Shown here: positions 24,182 through 32,400 of the stretch, in pieces
How the letters are laid out: every line of letters begins with the position of its first letter
How positions within the stretch are numbered: position 1 is the first letter of the stretch
Assembly (NCBI RefSeq): GCF_003056345.1
Contig: NZ_PYWB01000001.1
Coordinates: 434,001 to 498,000 of the forward strand
DNA: 64,000 bases
DNA from: Devosia submarina
GTDB taxonomy: Bacteria; Pseudomonadota; Alphaproteobacteria; Rhizobiales; Devosiaceae
Direction: 5' to 3'
Program-made: the position numbers and the translations under genes
The notes under the pieces: model-generated
What the model was told of the DNA's origin: nothing
What the model saw: the letters and a program-made list of their open reading frames with translations, nothing else
Databases searched by the model: none

Positions 24182-24748
24182 ATGACTTCTTATCTTCTCG
24201 CGGGGGCCGCGCAGGAGCCGGTTTCGCTTGCCGAGGCGAAGGCGTATCTGCGGCTTGACGACGAGGCCGAGGATGGACTGGTTGCAACGCTGATCGGGGC
24301 GGCGCGGCTGCATGTGGAGGGGATTACGGGGCGGGCACTGCTGGCGCAGACCTGGCGGATGGTGCTCGACCAATGGCCCCAGAACGGGCAGGTGAAGCTG
24401 CCGGTGACGCCGTTTATCAGTGTTGAGCAGATCATTGCCTATAATAATGACGGCATCGGGCACACCGTGCCGCTGGCCCAGTTTGCCCGCGAGCCGGACC
24501 GGCTCGTGTTGCCGCGCCAGCTCAATGGCGTGCCAGTTCTGCGCGAGCGACACGCCATAGAGATCGACTATGTGGCGGGGTTCGGCACCGAGCCCGAGGA
24601 TGTGCCGGCCGACCTTCGGCAGGCCTTGCTGGCTTTGGTGGCTTACTGGTTCGAGCACCGTGATGCGGTGATCGTTGCTGGTTCAGGCGCAGTGGTGCCT
24701 TCGGGGTTCGACCGGATGGTAGCCGTTCACAAGCAGGTGCGGCTATGA
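24182..24748 (+). CDS. GTA head-tail connector protein (gp6)
   Basis: The 188-residue protein matches the head-tail connector (gp6 of HK97, YqbG-like) family: LAEAKAYLRLDDEAEDGLVATLIGAA at the N-terminus, then HVEGITGRALL and DVPADLRQALLALVAYWFEHRD near the C-terminus. It binds below the portal and forms the head-tail adaptor. ATG 24182 is preferred because the frame before it covers the end of the repeat. The stop overlaps the start of gp7 by 4 bases. Confidence 0.92.
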   Translation: MTSYLLAGAAQEPVSLAEAKAYLRLDDEAEDGLVATLIGAARLHVEGITGRALLAQTWRMVLDQWPQNGQVKLPVTPFISVEQIIAYNNDGIGHTVPLAQFAREPDRLVLPRQLNGVPVLRERHAIEIDYVAGFGTEPEDVPADLRQALLALVAYWFEHRDAVIVAGSGAVVPSGFDRMVAVHKQVRL

Positions 24749-25086
24749 GCGCCGCTGTGCCGCCGATCGGGACGCTGACGGATCGGGTGCAGTTCAAGCG
24801 ACGCGAGATGGTGGGGGAGGCTGGGGGCGGGCATGCCAGCATGTTCGTGCCGGTGACGAACCTTTGGGCGCGGGTGCGTTCGCTCAGTGGGCGCGATGGC
24901 GTGGCTGCGGACGGGCGCAATGTGACGGTCTCGCATGCCGTGGTCTTGCGCTTTCGCAAGGATGTCTCGCCCGGGGACCGGCTGGTTTATCGGGGCCGCA
25001 ACCTTGAGGTGGTGAGCGCGGACGATCTTAATGGGCGCCGCGCTTATCTCAGTTGCACGTGCAGCGAAACGAGCTGGACCGGCTAG
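24745..25086 (+). CDS. GTA head-tail closure protein (gp7)
   Basis: The 113-residue protein matches phage head closure (head-tail adaptor, SPP1 gp16-like) proteins: it starts with GTLTDRVQFKRREMV, then TNLWARVRSLSGRDG, FRKDVSPGDRLVYRGRNLEVVS. It closes the head after packaging and joins it to the tail. The ATGA overlap with gp6 suggests coupled translation. It is followed after 2 bases by the gp8 start. Confidence 0.92.
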   Translation: MSAAVPPIGTLTDRVQFKRREMVGEAGGGHASMFVPVTNLWARVRSLSGRDGVAADGRNVTVSHAVVLRFRKDVSPGDRLVYRGRNLEVVSADDLNGRRAYLSCTCSETSWTG

Positions 25087-25088
25087 CC

Positions 25089-25469
25089 ATGCACCCCATC
25101 ATCGAAGTGCAGGAAGCGCTGGTAGTGGCGCTCAAGAGCGATGCGGCGCTGCTGGCGCTGGTGGGCGGAGCCGTATTTGATGCCCCGGCAAAGGGGCAGG
25201 CGCCACCTTATGTGGTGATTCGAAGGCATGACATAGTGCAGCGCGACGGCGACCTGGCTGTGCTGCAGGAGCATCGCGTGCTGGTGCACTGCTGGGCGGA
25301 CCAACCCAGCCGCCGGCGCGTGCTGGAGATTGCCGAGCGTCTCGTCGCGGTAGCGCTGGGGCTCGATGCAGTGACGCATGCAGAGCATGTGCGCACGGAC
25401 ACAGTGATCGATGACGAGACGGGGCTGGCTCGCGCGGCAGTGACGCTGCGGTTTTTGAGCGAGGGGTAG
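25089..25469 (+). CDS. GTA tail terminator-like DUF3168 protein (gp8)
   Basis: The 126-residue protein matches DUF3168: EVQEALVVALKSDAALLALVG at the start, then PPYVVIRRHDIVQRDGD and HRVLVHCWADQPSRRRVLEIA. Members form the ring that ends the tail tube and meets the head. ATG 25089 is chosen over an in-frame start at 25053 that would lie inside gp7. A family A repeat follows within 20 bases of the stop. Confidence 0.92.
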   Translation: MHPIIEVQEALVVALKSDAALLALVGGAVFDAPAKGQAPPYVVIRRHDIVQRDGDLAVLQEHRVLVHCWADQPSRRRVLEIAERLVAVALGLDAVTHAEHVRTDTVIDDETGLARAAVTLRFLSEG

Positions 25470-25487
25470 CGCCCATCGGATCGCCAC

Positions 25488-25566
25488 GCTGGGGCTCGAC
25501 GCGTGCGGGCTGCGCTTACGAACACATCCCAAATGGAGAACCCTCGGGTCGAGCCCGAGGGTGACG
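25488..25566. repeat. Intergenic repeat, family A, between GTA gp8 and gp9
   Basis: The left arm has decayed (GCTGGGGCTCGACGCGTGCGGGC), while the right arm CCCTCGGGTCGAGCCCGAGGG is a perfect hairpin followed by TGACG. It ends 32 bases before the start of the tail tube gene. Confidence 0.7.
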
Positions 25567-25597
25567 ATGGAGCGTGAGAAATTTTTTGGAGATCGAA

Positions 25598-26011
25598 ATG
25601 GCGGCCCAGAGTGGCAAGGATATGCTCTTGAAGCTCGACCAAACGGGGTCGGGGAGTTTTCTGACGGTGGCCGGGCTGCGTACACGGCAGCTGGCGTTTA
25701 ATGCGGCGAGCGTTGACACGACGGATCAGGAAAGCGCCGGACGCTGGCGGGAGCTGCTGGCGGGCGGCGGGGTGAAGCGGGCTTCGGTGAGCGGGGCAGG
25801 TGTCTTCAAGGACACGGCGTCCGATGCGCAGATCCGGCAGCTGTTCTTCGGCGGGACGATCCGCAACTGGCAGCTGATCCTGCCCGACTTTGGCACTGTG
25901 CAGGGCCCGTTCCAGATCGTGGCGCTGGAGTTTTCGGCGGATCATGCAGGGGAAGTGACGTTCGACCTGGCGCTCGAGAGCGCGGGCGAGGTGGTTTTTA
26001 CGGCGCATTGA
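25598..26011 (+). CDS. GTA major tail tube protein (gp9)
   Basis: The 137-residue protein matches the TP901-1/lambda-V-like major tail proteins of GTAs: MAAQSGKDMLLKLDQ at the start, then VAGLRTRQLAFNAASVDTTDQ, SVSGAGVFKDTASD and FQIVALEFSADHAGEVTFDL. It stacks into the tail tube. ATG 25598 has GGAG 9 bases upstream, while the GTG at 25574 lies before the ribosome binding site. Family A and C repeats flank the gene. Confidence 0.93.
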   Translation: MAAQSGKDMLLKLDQTGSGSFLTVAGLRTRQLAFNAASVDTTDQESAGRWRELLAGGGVKRASVSGAGVFKDTASDAQIRQLFFGGTIRNWQLILPDFGTVQGPFQIVALEFSADHAGEVTFDLALESAGEVVFTAH

Positions 26012-26035
26012 GGCATTTGTCCCTGCGGGTTGAGC

Positions 26036-26116
26036 GTCATTGCCCGGCTGGTCCGGGCAATCCAGGGCGCTGCGCAAGTGGAAAAATGGATCACCCGGAC
26101 GAGCCTGGTGATGACG
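26036..26116. repeat. Intergenic repeat, family C, between GTA gp9 and gp10
   Basis: A diverged copy of the element at 24023-24103. The left hairpin TTGCCCGGCTGGTCCGGGCAA is kept and the right arm CACCCGGACGAGCCTGGTG is imperfect. It is one of two repeats in the 300-base gap 26012-26311. Confidence 0.7.
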
Positions 26117-26200
26117 GTGGGGCGGGTAGCGCGTCCCTGCACCATCTGCCGAGGGCGGCTTCCCTGGGGTGGTTTCATGGTTATCAGAAGCACTAGTAGG

Positions 26201-26282
26201 CCTCATCCTGAGCCTGGCGAAGGACGAGGCCGTGGCAGCATCGGTGTGCCCACTCTCATGGTTCGACAAGCTCACCATGAGG
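26201..26282. repeat. Intergenic repeat, family D with a partner arm
   Basis: The region holds CCTCATCCTGAGCCTGGCGAAGGACGAGG (26201-26230) and CTCATGGTTCGACAAGCTCACCATGAGG (26255-26282). The second is a variant of the 29-bp element at 12507 and 16749. Both are hairpins. It ends 30 bases before the start of GTA gp10. Confidence 0.65.
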
Positions 26283-26311
26283 TTTCAGGAAATTTGGAAG
26301 GGGTAGAAGAA

Positions 26312-26626
26312 ATGGCGATCATCCAGCGCGGCGAGATCGATGCGGAGATTGGTGGGGAGAGGCGCACGCTTTGCTTGACGCTGGGGGCTCTGGCGGAGCT
26401 GGAGCAGCGCTTGCAGGCGGGTGATCTGGCGGGGCTGGCGGAGCGGTTTGGGAACGGGCGGGTGTCGGCGAGAGACCTGACGGCGATCATCGGGGCGGGG
26501 CTGCGGGGCGGGGGTCATGCGATCAGCGATGACGATCTCGCGCGGCTCAGCATTGAAGGCGGCATTCGCGGCGCAGCGGAAATAGCGGCGCGCCTGCTGC
26601 GGGCGACCTTTGGAGAAGCGCAATGA
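26312..26626 (+). CDS. GTA tail assembly chaperone-like protein (gp10)
   Basis: The 104-residue protein matches the gene transfer agent family protein gp10: RGEIDAEIGGERRTLCLTLGALAELEQRLQ in the N-terminal half, then ARDLTAIIGAGLRGGGH. The pattern is that of TAC-type tail assembly chaperones, which hold the tape measure before tube polymerisation. ATG 26312 was chosen because the longer frame upstream reads through the repeats. The stop overlaps the next start by 4 bases. Confidence 0.88.
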   Translation: MAIIQRGEIDAEIGGERRTLCLTLGALAELEQRLQAGDLAGLAERFGNGRVSARDLTAIIGAGLRGGGHAISDDDLARLSIEGGIRGAAEIAARLLRATFGEAQ

Positions 26627-26814
26627 ATGCCTTCCCCTGGGATGCGGCGATGCGCTTCGGGCTCGGCGTACTGCACCTGCCGCCGCGCGAGTTCTGGGCA
26701 ATGACGCCGCGGGAGTTGGCAGCGGCCTGGGGCGCGGTGATGGGCGAGCGGAGCGGCCCGCTGGAGCGCCCGACACTTGAAACCCTGATGGAGCGTTTTC
26801 CCGATGCGCGATAG
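26623..26814 (+). CDS. Small GTA tail protein (rcc01693 family, gp10.1)
   Basis: The 63-residue protein has AMRFGLGVLHLPPREFWAMTPRELAAA, the pattern of the rcc01693/phage tail assembly chaperone family, and sits between gp10 and the tape measure gene as in the Rhodobacter GTA. The start overlaps gp10 by 4 bases, and its end overlaps the tape measure start by 11 bases. It likely works with gp10 in tail assembly. Confidence 0.88.
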   Translation: MNAFPWDAAMRFGLGVLHLPPREFWAMTPRELAAAWGAVMGERSGPLERPTLETLMERFPDAR

Positions 26815-27352
26815 CTTTTTTCCCGACAGCTTTGGCGACGAGCTGGGCGATGTCTCCCTTGAGCTAGAGCGCATTAGCGATCTGGCGGACGGCGTGGCGC
26901 GCTCGATCAGCACTGCGTTTCGCGGAGCATTGCTGGACGGAAAGTCCTTCCGCTCGCTCCTGGGCGACATTGCGCGCAGCTTTGCCGATATCGCGCTCAA
27001 GGCGGCGATCAAGCCATTTGGTGATCTGCTCGGGGGCGTGGTGGGCAATCTCTTTGCTGGCGCCGATCCGGCGCTGGGCCAGGTAACGCCGTTTGCCAAG
27101 GGCGGGGTCATTGCGGCGCCCAGTTATTTTCCTCTCGGAAATGGATTGGGTCTGATGGGGGAGGCGGGGCCGGAGGCTATCATGCCGCTGCAGCGCGGGG
27201 CCGATGGTCGGCTCGGTGTCGCGGGCGGCGGTGGCGCGGTGCATGTGACGTTCAATGTGCAGGCGCAGGATGCAAGGAGCTTCGCCCGGAGCGAGGCGGA
27301 GATTTCCGCCATGTTGTTGCGGGCGGTGCGGCGGGGCTCGAGGGGGAGTTAG
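26804..27352 (+). CDS. GTA tail tape measure protein (gp11)
   Basis: The 182-residue protein matches the short GTA tape measure proteins: LELERISDLADGVARSIS near the start, then SLLGDIARSFADIALKAAIKP, FAKGGVI, and LMGEAGPEAIMPLQRG, the last two being common at the C-termini of phage tape measures. It sets tail length. The length is short for a tape measure protein, as is normal for GTAs. Its start overlaps gp10.1. A family A repeat follows. Confidence 0.9.
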   Translation: MRDSFFPDSFGDELGDVSLELERISDLADGVARSISTAFRGALLDGKSFRSLLGDIARSFADIALKAAIKPFGDLLGGVVGNLFAGADPALGQVTPFAKGGVIAAPSYFPLGNGLGLMGEAGPEAIMPLQRGADGRLGVAGGGGAVHVTFNVQAQDARSFARSEAEISAMLLRAVRRGSRGS

Positions 27353-27368
27353 GGGCTCCGGCTGGATC

Positions 27369-27452
27369 GTCACCCTCGGCCTCGCCCCGAGGGCGTTGCA
27401 CTTCCTATCCATCCAAAGTGAAGAGCCCTCGGGTCGAGCCCGAGGGTGACGA
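27369..27452. repeat. Intergenic repeat, family A, between GTA gp11 and gp12
   Basis: The left arm GTCACCCTCGGCCTCGCCCCGAGGG and right arm CCCTCGGGTCGAGCCCGAGGGTGAC are each hairpins and also match each other in inverse orientation. So the whole 84-bp element could fold as one long stem or two short ones. It fills most of the 151-base gap. Confidence 0.75.
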
Positions 27453-27503
27453 TCTGTTGTGGGCGGGGGATGTGGTTACTTCTAAAATCTAAGGACCAAA
27501 GAA

Positions 27504-28118
27504 ATGGCTTTTCACCCTGTTCGCTTTCCGCTCGATGTTGCGCTGGGGGCGCGAGGTGGGCCGGAGCGGCGGACCGATGTTGTTCAACTGGCCGGTGGGG
27601 GCGAGCAGCGCAACGGGCGCTGGCGCCATTCCCGGCGGCGCTACAATGCCGGCTATGGCGTGAAATCTCGCGCGGATATGGCCGAGGTCTTGGCGTTCTT
27701 CGAGGAGCGGCGAGGGCGGCTGCATGGGTTTTTGTGGCGCGATGGGCTCGATTATTCGAGCAATGGCACGACGCCAACGGCATTGGATCAGCTGATCGGC
27801 ACAGGCGACGGGACGCGAACGGAGTTCGGCCTGACCAAGCGTTATGGGGCGAACTTCGATCCCTATCTCAGGCCCATTGCGTGGCCTGTGGCGGGCAGCG
27901 TCAGGATTGCCGTCGATGGCGCGGAGCTGACGGAGAACTGGAGCATGGATGGTGGGACGGTGTGCTTTGCCGTTCCGCCCGCTTCAGGAGCACAAATAAC
28001 CGCTGGGTTCCTGTTCGACGTGCCGGTGCGGTTCGATACCGATCGCCTCGATGTGGAATTGAGCAGTTTCGACGGGGCGGAAGTTCCCTCCATCCCCTTA
28101 GTGGAGATCCTGCCATGA
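27504..28118 (+). CDS. GTA distal tail protein, DUF2460 (gp12)
   Basis: The 204-residue protein matches DUF2460: FHPVRFPLDVALGARGGPE at the start, then NAGYGVKSRADMAEVLAFFE, RRGRLHGFLWRDGLDYSS and later PVRFDTDRLDVELSSFDGAE, which are highly conserved in the family. It is a distal tail/baseplate component at the tip of the tube. The ATGA overlap with gp13 (28115) indicates coupled translation. Confidence 0.94.
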   Translation: MAFHPVRFPLDVALGARGGPERRTDVVQLAGGGEQRNGRWRHSRRRYNAGYGVKSRADMAEVLAFFEERRGRLHGFLWRDGLDYSSNGTTPTALDQLIGTGDGTRTEFGLTKRYGANFDPYLRPIAWPVAGSVRIAVDGAELTENWSMDGGTVCFAVPPASGAQITAGFLFDVPVRFDTDRLDVELSSFDGAEVPSIPLVEILP

Positions 28119-29005
28119 GGACGCTGGAGCCCGGGTTTGCCGCCCTTTTTGCGCAGGGTGAGACGACGCTGGCCAATTGCTGGCGGATCGAGCGGCAGGA
28201 CGGGCTGGTGCTCGGCTTTACCGACCATGACGAAGCGCTGCGCTTTGGCGAAACGGATTTCGTACCGGCGCATGGGCTCGATGGCGGTGAGGCGCCGTCC
28301 AAGCTTGGCGCGCAGGTGGAAACTAGCGAGGTGCTGGGCATGCTCCATGCCGAGGCGATCAGCGAGCATGATATTCTGCTCGGCCGCTATGACGGTGCGG
28401 AAGTGCAGACCTGGCGGGTCAATTGGATGGAGCCTTCGCAGCGTCTGCTGCTGCGAACCGACACGATCGGGGAGATCGTGAGGGAAGACGGGGTGTTTCG
28501 GGCAGAGCTGCGCTCCGGGCAGCAGACTCTGAACCGCACACGCGGGCGCGTCTACCAGGGGATGTGCGATGCATCCGTGGGTGACGGGCGTTGTGGGGTG
28601 GATCTGGACCAGCCGGCATTCACCGCAACAGCGGGTGTGCTGGGGTTCGATGATCCTTATCGGCTCATCGTGGCGGGGTTGGAGGGATATGCCGCCAATT
28701 GGTTTGCCTTTGGCACGGTGATCTGGACGGGCGGGCGCCGCATTGGCCTGCGCGACGGCGTGCTGACGCATACCAGGAGCGGGAACACGGACATCCTGAG
28801 CTTTGCGGTCAAGCTCGGGGACTGGGTGGCCGTGGGCGACACGCTGACGGTTTTGGCAGGCTGTGACCGGCGCTTTGCCACCTGCAAGGGCAAGTTCGGC
28901 AATGGCGTCAACTTCCGCGGCTTTCCTCATATTCCAGGCAGTGACTATGTGCTGCGCCATCCGCGCAGCGGACAGGCCATGGACGGCCGGGCGGTGGTGA
29001 AATGA
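28115..29005 (+). CDS. GTA baseplate hub protein, DUF2163 (gp13)
   Basis: The 296-residue protein matches DUF2163: LANCWRIERQDGLVLGFTDH near the start, then LGRYDGAEVQTWRVNWMEP, and a cysteine-containing region with CDASVGDGRCGVDL. The C-terminus has ILAGCDRRFATCKGKFGNGV, an arrangement that in the GTA hub protein may bind an iron-sulfur cluster (recalled from the Rhodobacter GTA structure). ATG 28115 overlaps the gp12 stop. The longer frame upstream runs antiparallel in codon use and is not coding. Confidence 0.94.
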   Translation: MRTLEPGFAALFAQGETTLANCWRIERQDGLVLGFTDHDEALRFGETDFVPAHGLDGGEAPSKLGAQVETSEVLGMLHAEAISEHDILLGRYDGAEVQTWRVNWMEPSQRLLLRTDTIGEIVREDGVFRAELRSGQQTLNRTRGRVYQGMCDASVGDGRCGVDLDQPAFTATAGVLGFDDPYRLIVAGLEGYAANWFAFGTVIWTGGRRIGLRDGVLTHTRSGNTDILSFAVKLGDWVAVGDTLTVLAGCDRRFATCKGKFGNGVNFRGFPHIPGSDYVLRHPRSGQAMDGRAVVK

Positions 29006-29424
29006 GCGAGGATGTGGTGCGAGCAGCGCGGCTGTTTCTCGGCACGCCTTATCGGCATCAGGCGTCGATGCCGGGTGCCGGCTGCGATTGCCTGGGCCTG
29101 CTGCGCGGCGTGTGGCGCATGTTGTATGGCGCTGAACCAGAGGCCATGCCGCCTTATCGTGCCAACATGCGCGATCCGCTCAATGCTGGTGCGCTGCGCC
29201 AGGCTGCCGAGCGGCTGCTGCTGCCTGAGGCAGGCGAGTTGCGGGCAGGGCAGGTGGTGTTGTTTCGCCTCCATCGGGCGACGGAGCCCAAGCACTGCGG
29301 CATCATGGTGAGCGCCGACCGGTTCATTCATGCGCAGGAACGGCTGGGTGTGGTGGAGGCCAATCTGACCGAAGGCTGGCGAGAACGAGTAAGCGCACGG
29401 TTCCGCTTTCCGCCAGCGCCCTAG
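29002..29424 (+). CDS. GTA peptidase, NlpC/P60 family (gp14)
   Basis: The 140-residue protein has the NlpC/P60 active-site pattern: the catalytic cysteine is Cys30 in GAGCDCLGLLRG, and His98 in EPKHCGIM is the likely base. NlpC/P60 enzymes cut peptidoglycan stem peptides. In GTAs this protein sits in the baseplate and is thought to open the recipient wall. It overlaps the hub gene by 4 bases and precedes the large gp15 gene by 24 bases. Confidence 0.93.
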   Translation: MSEDVVRAARLFLGTPYRHQASMPGAGCDCLGLLRGVWRMLYGAEPEAMPPYRANMRDPLNAGALRQAAERLLLPEAGELRAGQVVLFRLHRATEPKHCGIMVSADRFIHAQERLGVVEANLTEGWRERVSARFRFPPAP

Positions 29425-29448
29425 CGCATCTCATTGAAGGAAAAGAAC

Positions 29449-32400
29449 ATGGCCACTTTGTCACTGTCGCTCGCTGGCCAATTCGCCGGCGGGCTTGTTG
29501 GCGGCCCGATCGGCGCCACGATCGGGCGTGCGCTGGGAGCGCTGGCCGGGAGTGCTGTTGATGGCATGCTGTTTGGCGAAACGCCGCAGCGGCCGGCCAA
29601 TGACATCCGGCTGCAAGGGTCTTCCGAGGGCGGCGCCATTCCCCGGCTTTATGGCTGGAGCCGACTGGCGGGCAACATCATCTGGGCGCGTGAGCTGGAG
29701 CTGCTCAACGATGAGGATTCGGGCGCCAAGGCGATGGGTGCGCCGCGAGAAGACGAGGTGGGCGCGAGCTTTGCCGTGGCCTTTTGCGAAGGGCCGGTCA
29801 GCCGCATGGGGCGGATCTGGGCGGACGGGCAATTGCTGGACACCGAAGGTCTAACGCTCCGGTTTTACCGGGGCACAGAGGACCAATTGCCTGATGGGCT
29901 GATCGAGACGACGCAGGGCGTGGCGCCGGCCTATCGGGGGCTATGCTACCTCGTGGTGGAGCAATTGCCGCTCTCGCGCTTCGGCAATCGCATTCCGCAG
30001 CTATCGGTGGAGCTGTGCCGTGCGGTGGGGGACCTCGAAGGCGACATCGAGGCGGTGACATTGATCCCTGGTGCCACGGAGTTTGGCTATGACCCGGTGG
30101 CGCGGGTGCGGATCGTGGGACCGGGCGCGACCGTGGGCGAAAATGTTCATGCATCGGCTGAGGTCAGCGACTGGACCCTGTCCATCGACGAGCTGGCGGC
30201 GCTCTGTCCGCGCCTCGAGCATGTGGCTGTCGTGATTGCCTGGTTCGGCGATGATCTGCGGTGCGATCACTGCACGGTGGGGCCGCGGGTGGAGGCGGCC
30301 AGCCGCGACGTGGTGGGCGTTAGCTGGAGCGTGATGGGGCTGGGGCGCGGCGATGTGCCGGTGGTCTCCAGCCACAATGGTGGGCCGGCCTATGGCGGCA
30401 CGCCTTCGGATGCTTCGGTCTTGGCGGCGATCGCCGATCTCAAGTCGCGCGGTATTGCGGTGACGCTTTACCCCCTCGTCATGATGGACATTCCGAGCGG
30501 CAATGGCTTGCCCGACCCTTATGGCGGCGCGGAGCAGGCGAGCTATCCCTGGCGGGGGCGGATCATGTGCGATCCGGCGGTGGAAGGGACGGCGGAAGCG
30601 GTGGCGCAGGTTCTGAGCTTTGCCGGGCGGTTTCGCAGCATGGCTTTGCACTATGCCGCGCTTTCGGTGGAGGCGGGTGGGGTCGATGCGCTGGTGATCG
30701 GCTCGGAAATGCGTGGGATGACGACCGTGCGCGGGCCAGACGAAAGCTTCCCGTTCGTGGATGCGCTGGTGGCGCTGGCGGCCGATGTTCGCCAAATGGT
30801 GGGGCCTGCAACCAAGCTGACCTATGCCGCGGACTGGAGCGAATATGGTGGCTACCAGCCGCCGGGCGAGAAGTTCTTTCACCTCGATCAGCTCTGGGCT
30901 TCGCCAGACATCGATGCGGTGGGGATCGACAATTACATGCCTATTGCCGATTGGCGGGACGGCACGGCGCATGCCGATGCTCCTTTGGGAGCGAGCATCT
31001 ATGAGCTCGACTACCTCGCCGGCAATGTAGCGGGTGGAGAGGGCTATGACTGGTTCTACATGAGCGATGCCGACCGGCACGCGCAGTTGCGCACGCCCAT
31101 CACCGATGGCGCACATGACGAGCCTTGGGTCTATCGGTTCAAGGACATCCGCAACTGGTGGAGCCAGCCGCATTTCAACCGGCCCGGTGGGACGCGCTCG
31201 GCGACGCCGACGCAATGGGTGCCCGGCGGGAAGCCGATCTGGTTTACGGAACTAGGCTGCGCAGCGGTCGATAAAGGTGCCAACCAGCCCAACATTTTTG
31301 GCGACAGCAAGAGCGCCGAAGATGGACGGCCTTACCATTCGAGCGGCGCGCCCGATCCGCTGATGCAAAGGCAGGCGCTTCGGGCCCATCATCGATTCTG
31401 GCGAAATCCTGCCAACAATCCTGCCGGCATGGTGGACGTGGAGCGCATCTACCATTGGACTTGGGACGCGCGGCCTTACCCAGCCTTTCCCGCGCAGGAG
31501 GACGTCTGGGCCGATGGCGTGAACCACCGCACGGGACATTGGCTGACGGGGCGGCTGGGTGGTGCGAGTAGCGACGAGATCGCTGTTGCAGTTGCGCGCG
31601 ATCATGGGGCGGATTTGCGGGCTGAGCCTGCTGCGCCACTGATCGGGGGCTATGTGCTCGAGCAGGCGACAACGGCGCGCGATGCGCTGGAGCCGATCTT
31701 GCAGGTCACGGGGCTGAGCCTGCGCAGTCGTGCGGAGGGGTTGGAGCTTGCCAGCCCAAGACGAGATGAAATCGTCGTGCTCGATCCCGACGATCTGGTG
31801 CTTGAGGACGGGCCGGTGTTGTCGCGCCGGCGAGGTGATCCAAGTGAGGCACCGGGGCAATTCGTGCTGAGCTTTGCTGATCGCGAGTGGGATTACCTCA
31901 CGGCCAGCGTCACGGCAGTTAATCACAGAAAGGGGCCGTTGGCGGGTGAGGCGTCCAGTCTGGTGCTGGACGGAATTGGTGCGCGCTTGGCGGCGGAGCG
32001 GATGCTGGATGCGCGGAGTGAGAGGCGCGAAACGCTGGAGTTCACACTTCCTCCATCGCAGCTGGCGCTGGAGCCTGGTGACGTTATCGACATTGCTGGA
32101 CTTGCCGAAGGGCCGTTCGAGATTGTGGAGATCCGCGATGGCTTGAGCCGACACATCACGGCCCAGACACTGCCGGTGCCGATAGCGATTGCGACGGAGG
32201 TGGAGCGTGCGCCGCGTGCTGCTGCGCTGAACGCGGTGCGCTCGATACCCGTGGTGACCTTTGCACACTTACCGCCTAGGTCGGAGGACGGCGGTCGCTC
32301 CCGACTGGTTGTGGGTGCCTTTGCTTCTCCGTGGCCGGGCAGTCTCGATGTGGTGGACGATATAACGGGCGCAAGGCTCGTGCAATTGTCGCGCCGCGCA

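Noticed and set aside
27446..28114. An N-terminal extension of GTA gp13 into gp12
   Set aside because: The extension is out of frame with the conserved gp12 gene and has no similarity; the ATG at 28115 overlaps the gp12 stop in the usual way.
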